Positions 20,305-29,164 of a stretch of 64,000 bases of DNA are shown piece after piece. The notes beneath the pieces were generated by a model that searched no databases, was not told the DNA's origin, and was given only the letters and a program-made list of their open reading frames with translations. Source of the DNA: Cepaea nemoralis. Taxonomy: Eukaryota > Mollusca > Gastropoda > Stylommatophora > Helicidae. Each line of letters opens with the position of its first letter. Within the stretch, counting starts at the first letter, position 1. The stretch covers positions 62,001-126,000 of the forward strand of contig JACEFZ010027773.1 of NCBI GenBank assembly GCA_014155875.1. Reading direction: 5' to 3'. The translations under genes and the position numbers were made by a program.

Positions 20305-20590
20305 ATAGGAATTAATCGGCGAAAAAAGGTCCAGTATGGTGATGCATTCCTGACAGTCCAGCAAGTGTGTGAGTGGAGTCGGAAGTTTCAAAGGGCGTGA
20401 CTTTTATTATAGACTGTTCTGTCTAATTAAGACGTACAGCAGGTGGTGCATGAGTGGTTACACAACCGACCAAGAGAACGTTTGTTTGTTTTTTCTACAA
20501 GAACCCAAGCACTTTATCGGCGCTGGGGGACTTGCATTGGACGCAATGGTGACTACATCGAGAAATTATACATTTGTTCTTTACTTTTTC
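20305..20590 (+). pseudogene. mariner transposase, internally deleted
   Basis: 'VQYGDAFLTVQQVCEWSRKF' is the recognition-helix region that normally lies in the N-terminal third of a mariner transposase. It is followed after about 30 codons by 'VVHEWLHNRPRE' and 'ALYRRWGTCIGRNGDYIEK', which is the family's C-terminus (W-x-R-CI-x3-GDY-x-EK). The whole catalytic D-D-34D core is missing between them and the frame changes at least twice. This is an internally deleted, non-autonomous mariner. A poly-T of 20 lies just upstream at 20259-20278. Terminal repeats were not identified. Confidence 0.72.
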
Positions 20591-20594
20591 AGAA

Positions 20595-20985
20595 TATATT
20601 TACACACACACACACACAAAATAACACGCACAAATTAAGGTTTCATTTGAAGCCTCCTTGTACGTGGAGTATATATTTGTTATTTCTTTTTCTAATTTCC
20701 ACTCGCCTTGTAAACTCGTGTGCCGAATTCCACCCCCGTAACAAAAGAACCGACGTGGCGACTAATTCTATAATTATGTAACTGCTTAGTCACAACCGCT
20801 ATAATTAGCCAGTCGCAGATCGATTGTCAAGCTTGCACGGAAACATCTTGGGTGTCATATGTGAGGAGTCAGTCAATCGATTGGAGCCAACGTCGTTGCA
20901 AAATAGACAAAGCACACTTCAAGTGTTGCTTTATTGTGGTTACCTTCATTATGATTGCCATAACTACAGCTATTAGTGCAATTGT
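20595..20985. other. Unassigned interval with short (CA)n
   Basis: A short CA run at 20602-20620, otherwise no recognisable element. A 184-aa frame starting at 20852 only exists because it runs into the triplet array. Confidence 0.45.
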
Positions 20986-20989
20986 GTCA

Positions 20990-21062
20990 ACTAATATTCC
21001 TGCTGCTACAACAGAAACTACTGCTGCTGCTACTACAAATAGTACTGCTGCTGCTGCTGCTG

Positions 21063-21143
<81 letters not shown>

Positions 21144-21242
21144 TTATTACTACTACTACTACTACTACTACTACCACTGCTGTTGCTGCTGCTGCTGCTA
21201 CTACTACTACTACTACTACTACTACTGCTGCTGCTGCTGTTT

Positions 21243-21274
<32 letters not shown>

Positions 21275-21382
21275 ACTACTGCTGTTGCTGTTGCTGCTGC
21301 TGCTGCTGCTGCGACTACTACTACTACTACTACTACTTCTACTACTACTGCTGTTGCTTCTATTTCTGCTGCTACTACTATT
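20990..21382 (+). repeat. CTG/CTA triplet array
   Basis: Alternating blocks of (GCT)n and (ACT)n with occasional GTT, ATT and TTC. Poly-Thr/Ala, poly-Leu and minus-strand poly-Ser or poly-Val frames are repeat translations. Confidence 0.97.
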
Positions 21383-21385
21383 ACT

Positions 21386-21615
21386 CGGTGTCGAAGGAGT
21401 TACTGACGCAGTTTCATAATCTCGCATTCCGAGTTCGAAACACAGCTGCAAACGATTTGGCAGCAGACCTCATTGCGTTGGTTTTTTTAAAATTATTTTA
21501 ATAAAAATGCTTTGAGTGTCGGTCGTTCAGAAAGCAATGGCAAACTACTAAACGTGAACTTGCCTAGAAATCATGCTGGAGTTGACTGTGACGTCTTGTA
21601 AAGAATATGCAATTA
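21386..21615 (+). mobile_element. SINE-1
   Basis: GTCGAAGGAGTTACTGACGC, CCGAGTTCGAAACACAGC, GATTTGGCAGCAGACC, TTCAGAAAGCAATGGCAAAC and GTTGACTGTGACGTCTTG, in family order. It sits at the right edge of the triplet array. Confidence 0.87.
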
Positions 21616-21653
21616 ACATTTTAACTATTATTACAACTACTAGTAGTAGCACT

Positions 21654-21978
21654 TAAAGAAAAGAACACATGCATCAATACTTCAAGAGCTGTATGTTCAA
21701 GAAGGTTGGCTATTAAAAACGACAAAACAAAGAAAATTGAAATATTTTGGTCACTTGAAACGTCACGAAAGTTTGGAGAGACCAATAATGGAGGGGTATA
21801 TGCCTGGGAAGAGAGGGAGAGGAAGGCCAAAGAGAAGATGGGTGCAGGATGTGGCGGATGATCTCCAGATGGGTGTATCGGACGCGGGACATCTTGCTTA
21901 TGATCGAGAGGTTTTCTGGAAGGTTGTTATGGGAGCGAGGTTCTGCAAAGGACATGCTACTGAATGAATGAATGAATG
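21654..21978 (+). mobile_element. LINE-H, 5'-truncated, with TSD
   Basis: The 325-bp insertion encodes a LINE C-terminus: 'HASILQELYVQEGWL', 'RKLKYFGHLKRHESLE', 'GKRGRGRPKRRWVQDVADDL', ending 'FCKGHATE'. The frame is open from 21737. The stop TGA is part of the (AATG)n tail (ACTGAATGAATGAATG). It is flanked by AGTAGTAGCACT at 21642-21653 and 21979-21990, a perfect 12-bp duplication. It is one of the youngest and cleanest insertions in the window. Confidence 0.9.
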
Positions 21979-22034
21979 AGTAGTAGCACTACTACCACCT
22001 CTAATACCACTACTACTACTACTACTATTACTAC

Positions 22035-22385
22035 CACTACTGTTGTTCGTCCATCAAGAATGATGATGACCATTCATTTCATCCAGTGGGGTTGAAAGCA
22101 TGGAGCCGTGAGTTCTAAGATGGCTGATAAGGCCTGTTTTGGCTCGAAATGTTTTTTGACAATGTGGGCAAAGAATGCTTGACGTTTCAGGAGGGAGATC
22201 TCCTGCAGTGGTTTTTATTTTTTATTTTTCTTCACAAGTACCTGCACCCTTGCGTAATGATGCACGCCAAGAATTTCGGTCTCTGGCTGCAGTCTCCCAG
22301 GTGATGAATTCCAAAAGCTTTCAATGAGATTTTCGGTGTCTTTAAAGCGTTTCCTCTGGCCACGTTGGGAGCCTTTACCACAACA
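22035..22385 (-). mobile_element. LINE-M C-terminus with C2H2 finger
   Basis: The minus strand reads 'GSQRGQRKRFKDT', then a stop-ridden middle with 'LGDCSQRPKF', and ends 'CPHCQKTFRAKTGLISHLRT' plus 'HGSML'. This is a classic CPHC-x12-H-x3-H finger closing a LINE ORF, followed by an ATCATCATTC tail. RT is absent. Confidence 0.75.
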
Positions 22386-22461
22386 CAGCTCGCCGTACCA
22401 CTAATTTTACTATCACTACTACTAGTAGTACTATTAGTACTACTACAACAAATACTAATAC

Positions 22462-22616
22462 AAGGTGTATTTTTAATGACTGTGCAGTGTTTGAAAATAT
22501 TGCCAGTCCATGTTTTGTATTTACCTATTATGTTGCATGAACTTTACAGAGGGTGAATACAAAACTTGGGGCCGGTAATATTTTCAAACACTGCACAGTC
22601 ATTAAATATACACCCT
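22462..22616. mobile_element. FB-MITE copy 4
   Basis: Arms AGGTGTATTTTTAATGACTG and GCACAGTCATTAAATATAC, with centre TTACCTATTATGTTGCATG. It is 155 bp, of the first subfamily, and embedded in a CTA-rich stretch. Confidence 0.92.
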
Positions 22617-22819
22617 ATATTCTATTACTACTGCCACTGCTAGAACTACCACTACTTTTACATTACTATTATTAATACTACAACTACTATCACCACCTCT
22701 CCTACCACCACTGTGTTGTTATTTTTGTTTTTCTGTATGCTTCATTCTATAGCCTGCGTATTGTAATACGCTAAATAATGGCTGTGTATATTGACACCAG
22801 CTGAAACCGTTACATCCAC

Positions 22820-23465
22820 CTTAATCTTTTCTTCTTCTTCGTCTTCTTCTTCGTCTTCTGCTTCTTCTTCTTCTTCTTCTTCTTATTCTTCTTCCTCTTC
22901 CTCTTCCTTCTCCTTCTCCTCTTCTTTTTTCTCTTCCTCTATTTACCTAAGTGAAGAGTTGGGAGATGTACGGATCTTTTATGCGCTCATTCTAATGCTC
23001 TTAGTAAGTTGGTATGCATTTCTCTAAGATTGTTCTTGATACCATCACTCCATCTCTTATGTGGTCTTTCTTTGCTCTGTATCCATTATATTCTTCAATG
23101 TGACTCTTTGTGGCAGATGGTACCAGGGCATTCTTGTGAGGTGTCCAAACCATTTCATCTGTTGGTCTTTAGTTAAGTGCATGGCTGTTTTCAGACTTAG
23201 TCGGCTTGTCATTTCCTCATTCCTAATTGTGTCTCTCGCGGTTACTCCCGCAGCTCGTTAAAGACATCTCATCTCTATTGTTACGAAGGAACAACAAAAG
23301 CTCATTAGCATCAGTAAGCGTCCATGTCTGACATCGGTAGCATAATGGCGGCCAAAGAATAGTTCTTATGAGATTTGTTTTAGTTCTTAAAGGTATCTTT
23401 CTCTGCAACAGAAGTGACAATAGTTGTCCCAGTACATGATTTACCTTTGCACAACGCGTGTTCAT
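22820..23465 (-). mobile_element. LINE-C, 5'-truncated, (GAA)n tail
   Basis: Read on the minus strand: 'KIPLRTKTNLIRTILWPPL' and 'CYRCQTWTLTDAN' (thumb region), then 'NEEMTSRLSLKTAMHLTKDQ', 'QMKWFGHLTRMPWYHLPQRV' and 'RKTTHKRWSDGIKNNLREM'. It ends in an expanded (GAA)n/GAC tail at 22826-22950. The frame breaks near 23265. It is related to LINE-B and LINE-I but distinct in sequence and tail. Confidence 0.82.
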
Positions 23466-23504
23466 TTCTCTATTTCACTTTTTGAAGTGAAAATTGAACG
23501 TAGA

Positions 23505-23667
23505 TATTTAAAATCAATAACATTAGATATGCAGACGATACAGTCTTGATTGCCGACAATGAACAGGACCTGCAACATTTGGTAGATGCAGTTGTTACAC
23601 ACAGTGAACAACGAGGGTTAGAATTAAATTGTAAAAAGACACAGATTATGGTCGTCACTAGGAAGAA
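23505..23667 (+). mobile_element. LINE-A, left half of split copy
   Basis: 'NNIRYADDTVLIADNEQDLQ', then 'HLVDAVVTHSEQRGLELN' and 'CKKTQIMVVTRK'. YADD is the catalytic RT motif C, making this the only LINE-A copy in the window that reaches it. It ends at ACTAGGAAGAA (23657-23667), which is repeated at 25066. Confidence 0.9.
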
Positions 23668-25065
23668 AAGTCCCAGATGATTGGCAACAGGCAATAATAG
23701 TACCAATATGGAAAAAGAAAGGCAATATGAGAGAGTGTGAAACATACAGAGGTATATAACTCCTGAGCCATATAGGGAAAATGTATGCAAAACGTTTGGA
23801 ACAAAGAGCTAGACCAATAGTTGAACAACAGTTAAGCAAAGCACAATTCGGTTTTCGGAAAGGTAAAAGTTGCACTGATGCATTATTTACACTTAGACAA
23901 ATTTGTGAAAAAACTATCGAATATAGGGACCAGCAGAATATTGTGTTTGTAGATCAGGAAAAGGCTTTCGATAGAGTAGACAGATACAAATTATGGACCA
24001 TCCTTGAAGACTATGGGATAGAAGGGCAACTGCTAGAAAACATCATAGCCATGTACCACTCGAGCCAAAGTGCAGTAAGAACACAAGAAGGTATATCAGA
24101 TATGTTCACAGTCAATACAGGAGTGAGGCAGGGATGTGTGCTCTCTCCCCTGCTATTCAATATTTATATGGACAGAATTTCCAAAGAAGCAAGTCTCGAC
24201 AGAACAGATTCAGAAAATTTAGAACTCTTTACTCCAGATGAAACAACTGACCCGCAGGGAATAAATGAACTTCTATTTGCAGACGATCAGTGCCTGTTAT
24301 ACAGCGATGAGGGCAGACTACAAAATCCTATTACTAATCTGAGTTCAACCTGCAGCAGATACAATATGAGTATAAACACAGCCAAGACCGAAGTAATGCA
24401 AGTTAGCAGATCGCCAGGCCCACTAAGTATACAGATAAATAACACACCTCTGAAACATGTTAAAGAATTCAAATACCTTGGAAGTATGATCACAGAAGAT
24501 GGCAGATTGGACAGAGAAATTGAAATAAGATGTCAAAAAGCTAGTGCACTTACATATCAACTATCACCCTTACTGAAACATCTAAACATACCCATGTCCG
24601 CAAAACGACAGATAATAAACAACATATTCACACCAACCCTATGCTACCAATCTCAAACCTGGACTTTATCCAAATTACACCTTCGCAAAATCAACACCGG
24701 CGAAATGAGATGCCTGAGGAGAGCTGCCAACTTAACAATCCGAGACCGAGTAAGAAATGCTACTATCAGACAGACTGTGGGATCAACACCTTGTGCCACA
24801 TTTATTGAAAGACAGAAGATCAAGTGGTTTGGCCATGTCGTTAGAATGCATCATCAGCAACTACCATCACTGGCCTTACATCAAAGATCATCTGCGACGA
24901 GACCACGAGGACGTCCAAGAAGAAAATGGATTGACGACATCAGAGACATTGTACAACCACACGGAATGACACTTTCCAGTGCCGTCCACCGGGCGCTGGA
25001 ACGCAAATTATTCCTCCCCACGCGCTTAACGGCAGAAGTGGAAGATGATGATGATGATGATGATG
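23668..25065 (+). mobile_element. LINE-B, nested in LINE-A
   Basis: This 1.4-kb, 5'-truncated non-LTR retrotransposon is flanked by a perfect 11-bp duplication ACTAGGAAGAA (23657-23667 and 25066-25076). It begins inside RT with 'VPDDWQQAIIVPIWKKKGN' and 'CETYRGI', has one stop (TAA, 23758-23760), then a long open frame (23781-25070), and finishes with a GATGAT tail. Relics of the same family lie at 26783, 35551 and 39825. The single stop and the clean duplication indicate a recent insertion. Confidence 0.93.
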
Positions 25066-25070
25066 ACTAG
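23781..25070 (+). CDS. LINE-B reverse transcriptase, partial ORF
   Basis: The 429-residue frame copies RNA into DNA during target-primed retrotransposition. Motif A is at residues 56-67 (FVDQEKAFDRVD, catalytic D58). Motif B is at 114-129 (GVRQGCVLSPLLFNIY). Motif C is FADDQ at 166-170 (D168, D169). The thumb and 'KYLGSMITEDGRLD' follow at 231-244, and a basic C-terminal region 'RPRGRPRRKWIDDI' at 374-387. The first Met is not a true start: the ORF continues upstream past a single TAA and the endonuclease is missing. Compared with the three relics, one base is missing in CCCCACGCGCTT. The frame therefore misses the usual TGA and reads the tail as poly-Asp, stopping in the flanking duplication. 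It is probably inactive. Confidence 0.9.
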   Translation: MYAKRLEQRARPIVEQQLSKAQFGFRKGKSCTDALFTLRQICEKTIEYRDQQNIVFVDQEKAFDRVDRYKLWTILEDYGIEGQLLENIIAMYHSSQSAVRTQEGISDMFTVNTGVRQGCVLSPLLFNIYMDRISKEASLDRTDSENLELFTPDETTDPQGINELLFADDQCLLYSDEGRLQNPITNLSSTCSRYNMSINTAKTEVMQVSRSPGPLSIQINNTPLKHVKEFKYLGSMITEDGRLDREIEIRCQKASALTYQLSPLLKHLNIPMSAKRQIINNIFTPTLCYQSQTWTLSKLHLRKINTGEMRCLRRAANLTIRDRVRNATIRQTVGSTPCATFIERQKIKWFGHVVRMHHQQLPSLALHQRSSATRPRGRPRRKWIDDIRDIVQPHGMTLSSAVHRALERKLFLPTRLTAEVEDDDDDDDD

Positions 25071-25728
25071 GAAGAACGAAATACCACAATGTAATATACA
25101 AGTAAATGGGAATATTCTTCAACAAGTGAATAGGTACAATTATCTCGGAACAGTAATAACATCTGATGGGCGATGCCTTAAAGAGAATAGAACAAGAATC
25201 GCCATGGCAAAGGTAGCCTTTAGCAAGATGAAAAACATACTGGCCAATAAAAAGATGTCAATTGAAACGAGAAAAAGAGTGTTCAGGTGCTACATTAGAA
25301 CCTGTACTTTTATATGGATGTGAAGCTTGGACAATGAGCAGTCAAGCTGAAAAACATCTGATGGTGTAGAAATGTGGTTTCTGAGGAAAATGCAAAGAAT
25401 ACCATGGACAGCCAGAATAGATCCAATGAACAAGTCCTTCAAGAAACAAATGAAGATCGTAAACTGATTGAGACATTAGACGTAGACAGTCACAATTTTT
25501 TGGGCATGTTATGAGAAGAAATGATTTGGAGAACTTGGTGACAACTGGTAAGATCGAAGGGGAACAGACCAAGGGGAAGACCTAGAAGCAAATACCTGGA
25601 TGGCTTGGCCTTGTGGCATGGTCGAGACAGAAACACGGAGCTGATCCACGACTCTGGTGATCGAGTGAGATGGCAAAACATGACCGCCCACGCTTACCGG
25701 CATGGCACATGATGGATGGATGGATTTC
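25066..25728 (+). mobile_element. LINE-A, right half of split copy
   Basis: It resumes at ACTAGGAAGAACGAAATAC and continues 'NIQVNGNILQQVNRYNYLGT', 'VITSDGRCLKENRTRIAMAK', 'RKRVFRCYI' (frame slip near 25298), 'RNDLENLVTTGKIEG' and the end GGCACATGATGGATGGATGG. The tail here is (GGAT)n. Together with 23505-23667 it forms one element before LINE-B arrived. Confidence 0.92.
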
Positions 25729-26305
25729 AATTCGCTGATTCGTTTTGTTTTCGAGTGCTTTTTTTTATTGACAGCGTTTTTGACTGTCAGCTTATCACCA
25801 TTACATCCATCGAATGTGCTAAAACTGTAATTGCAATGTTTCGGTTGAACACTTTTCGTTTACATCTGTTGTGTTGGTGTATGTTTGGTAATGTTTGCAG
25901 TTATATCTGTGTGGGGGGTATTGTGTAGTTATATATGTGAGTGTGTGTGGGTATGCGTCTAGGTATACGTGTGGGTATGCGAGTGAGTATTTGTGTGGGT
26001 ATGTGTGCATTTGCGGCAGCCGCGCATATTCAGAATGTACTGAAAGTTTTTGGGACAGGAAAGAGCATGTGGGTTGAGACTTATTCAAATCTTAAGGAAA
26101 GCATTTGCTGAGAACATGGGGCAGCTGATATACATGATCACATGACTTCAACATCTGTCTTATGTCGAATATTGTGATGGCAACGATGATGATGACGATT
26201 TCATTGATAATGAGTACAGCCAAATGAGTCTGTTATCAGTACAGCTTTTAAGATTCATCCCCTTTGTTTGTTGAGTGTTTAGAAATAGGCGTATGAGACA
26301 AAGTG
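25729..26305. other. Unassigned interval, GTAT/GGGTAT-rich in part
   Basis: Loose GTGTGGGTATGCG patches lie at 25905-26015. No element recognised. Confidence 0.4.
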
Positions 26306-26309
26306 AGAG

Positions 26310-26520
26310 AAAAAGTGTAAGTTTGAGTAAACTTATTAGAACATTATTATGCTTATAACCAGTCATTCAATAGTGTACCGACTTTACGAGTATAATCAGT
26401 CATTAAATAGTGTTAGAACAATATTATAATCTCTTTTTCAATAATATTAGAAAATTATTATAAGCAATCATTCAGTGGTAATAGAACATTATTATAACCA
26501 AACATTCAAGTGCCGTCTCC
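26310..26520 (+). repeat. Degenerate ATTATAA-rich repeat
   Basis: Phrases such as AGAACATTATTATAACC and CAGTCATTCAATAGTG recur four or five times with variable spacing. The period is not clean. Confidence 0.5.
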
Positions 26521-26782
26521 CAAGTGAAAGTTGGCTGTAATGGATTCCCAGCTCTTTCTGTCCGTTAATATTACGTCATGCGTGTGCTGTTTGTCTTCCG
26601 GGCAGAGAGGAGTGATTACGTTTGGTAACTACTCGTGCCACGTAGTCCGTTTTGAACTTTAAGAAATGCGGACCGACAATCAGGCACTATGGCCAGCTAC
26701 TTTCTACATGTATCGTTGCCTTTCTTATACTCGTGTAAGTTCAACTATTCATTCAGTGTGGTTTTTTAAACTGTAATATCTA

Positions 26783-27278
26783 AATATGCCTATGTCCGCA
26801 AAACGACAGATATTGAATAGCTTATTCACACCAACCCTGTGCTACCAATGTCTCACTTGGGTATTATCCAAGTCACACTTAAGCAAAATCAACACCTGAA
26901 AGATGAGATGCTGGAGGAGAGCTGCCAACTTAACTATCCGAGACTGAGTAAGAAATGATGTTATCCGACAGACAGTAGGATCAACACATTGTGCCACATA
27001 TATTGACGTGCAGATGGTCAAATGGTTCTGTCATCTCGTTAGAATGTAAACCATCAGCTACTATCACTGGCGCTATATCAAAGATCATCTGCTAGCGCTA
27101 CATCAAAGAACATCTGCTACGAGAGCAGGTGAACGCCAGAGAAGAAAATGGATTGACAGCATCGAAGTCATTGTACAATCACACTGAATGACATTATCCT
27201 GTGCCACCCACTGTTCGCTGGAACATCAAACCATTCCTCCCCACGACGACTGACGGTAAAAATGGAAGATGATGATGG
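26783..27278 (+). mobile_element. LINE-B relic
   Basis: It aligns with the last third of the 23668 copy: CCCATGTCCGCAAAACGAC, ACACCAACCCTGTGCTACC, GAGAGCTGCCAACTTAAC and AGAAAATGGATTGAC, ending TGGAAGATGATGATGG. There are many stops and indels, and a 25-bp phrase (CTACATCAAAG...CATCTGCTA) is duplicated. It lacks the RT core. Confidence 0.87.
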
Positions 27279-27279
27279 T

Positions 27280-28262
27280 TTTTATAATGGCGTTATATCT
27301 TTTAAGGCAAAAATATTTGATGTGCCTCCTGTTTATTTCTATCATCAGCTAGTTTTTCATTCCCAGCTCATCTGAGACTTGTATATATATACTTGTTTGC
27401 TTTTGTTTTAATGAAATGCGACTTATTCTACTTTATATCTAAATTTCGCTCGCCTGAGTTCCATGTTCGAATTGTTTATTCATTGTTGGCATCATAAAAC
27501 CGTATTGAATGTAATTAACATTTGACTATTCACATTTTCAATGTATACTTTATCCCTCAAGATCTTAATATTTTCTCAATATTGTTGATTACATTTTTGG
27601 GCCATTTCACCATTTAAAATGGTAAAAGTTTGCTCAAATATCGATGCAGCCGTTAATGTGTGAAGTATTAAACTACTATTAAACCCTGACATATTCTAGG
27701 CTGACATATGCTGAGGTTAGACAAACAGTTCTTTTCCTCATCAACGTTTATTCAAATATGTTTTTCCATACATGTTTAATTTAATGAGACCGGCTCTACC
27801 CTATAGCTGTACTGACCACACACAGAAAGTAATAATCCTGCCATTGCCTGACATTGGACGCGGGCCACTGTTTTCCGATACAAGCACACCAACAGCAATG
27901 GTGTGTCGACCTTAGAACAGTATAAAGGCGTGTAAATAAGTAACAGAGCTTTACATAGCCAGCAGCGTCCAGACATCATTACCACCAAAATACGTCCAGC
28001 CACACGCCAGACCTGGGCCGTTTATACAATCTTTATGACCTCGTGTCTGCTGCCATTTCACCGCATAAATATTCAACGACTGTGTCTAGGACTGATCGTT
28101 GGACACACATTCTGTTACTTCCTCATTGTAAATTGTGTCTTTATCAGCCCGCGTTATAACCGAATAACAGCAGTATCGATGTTATTGCCGTCTCCTGCTG
28201 TGCTATCTGGTGGGCAAGAGTGATATATACAACTGGGGTTTCCAGAAATCATAGTGTACTAC
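27280..28262. other. Unassigned interval, about 1 kb
   Basis: AT-rich, with no recognisable element. The 27780-28020 part has tRNA-SINE-like phrases (CATTGGACGCGGGCCACTG), but no complete A/B box pair. Frames at 27776-28003 (-) and 28035-28223 (+) are unremarkable. Confidence 0.4.
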
Positions 28263-28269
28263 AACTATA

Positions 28270-28493
28270 GGAGGAGGAGCGGCTGGCCGAGTGGTTAGAA
28301 CGCCGGACTCTCATTCGAGAGACCCGGGTTCGATCCCCGGTAAGGTGTGGGATTTTTTTCTGTCGGGGGCAAAAAGAAAATCCTAACCTGCACCAGTTCG
28401 CGGCGACTGCACTAGCCAGGCGGCCTTTATTTCTCAGGCTCAAAGACCCCTCTGCCATACACCGCAAGGTACTATATTGGCAGTAAATGACAG
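28270..28493 (+). mobile_element. SINE-2
   Basis: GAGCGGCTGGCCGAGTGGTT (A box), ACCCGGGTTCGATCCCCGG (B box), TTCTGTCGGGGGCAAAAAG, CAGGCGGCCTTTATTTCTC and GCCATACACCGCAAGGTAC. It is the best-preserved copy, with intact Pol III promoter boxes. Confidence 0.9.
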
Positions 28494-28499
28494 TTTTTT

Positions 28500-28548
28500 T
28501 ACTACAACTATACTCACGACAACTGCTACTAATACTACTACTACTACT

Positions 28549-28593
<45 letters not shown>

Positions 28594-28755
28594 CTACTAC
28601 TACTACTACTACTATTACTACTACTACTACTACTACTACTGTTGTTGCTGCTGCTCCTACTACTACTACTACTACTACTGCTAATGCTACTACTACTACT
28701 ACTAATACAATTACTAGCTGCTACAACTGTTACTACTGCTACTGCTACTATAACT

Positions 28756-28819
<64 letters not shown>

Positions 28820-28835
28820 GCTACTACTACTATGA
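28500..28835 (+). repeat. (CTA)n array
   Basis: Mostly CTA/ACT units with occasional CTG, TCACTA and TTA interruptions. Poly-Tyr, poly-Leu and poly-Thr frames are artefacts. Confidence 0.96.
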
Positions 28836-28855
28836 ACTACGACTAGTTGTAACAC

Positions 28856-28968
28856 ACCATCCATCATGTGCGATGCCGGTAAGAGTGGGCGGTCATGATT
28901 CGCCATTTTACTCGATCACCAGAGTCGTGGAACTGGCGACGTGGTCAAGCCATCCAGGTATTTACTTC
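28856..28968 (-). mobile_element. LINE-A 3' terminal fragment
   Basis: The reverse complement runs GTAAATACCTGGATGGC, CACGACTCTGGTGATCGAG and TACCGGCATCGCACATGATGG. Only the last 110 bp are present, bracketed by CTA-rich sequence. Confidence 0.85.
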
Positions 28969-28969
28969 T

Positions 28970-29155
28970 ACTACGATTATTATTACTACTACCACTACCA
29001 TTCCTACTAACCATTACGACTAATCTTGCTATTACTACTACTACTACTAATACTATTCTTACTACAACTACCACAACTTTTACTACTGCCACCACTACTA
29101 CTTTGAATATTACTACTGCAACTACTAATTCTACCTCCATCACTACTACTCGTAT
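28970..29155 (+). repeat. Degenerate CTA/TTACTA region
   Basis: An imperfect continuation of the triplet array on the far side of the LINE-A fragment. Confidence 0.85.
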
Positions 29156-29164
29156 TTGCATTCG

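Noticed and set aside
20852..21406. 184-aa Thr/Ala-rich ORF, mucin-like at first sight
   Set aside because: Generated by CTG/CTA triplets. The 5' portion has no signal peptide or motif, and the opposite strand is open too.
25045..25070. Functional poly-Asp tail on the LINE-B protein
   Set aside because: Three related copies show that the natural frame stops at TGA at the tail junction. The Asp run is caused by a one-base deletion upstream.
28270..28345. Functional tRNA gene
   Set aside because: A and B boxes are good, but the segment continues into a 150-bp body shared with other copies and lacks a clean acceptor stem. It is a SINE head.
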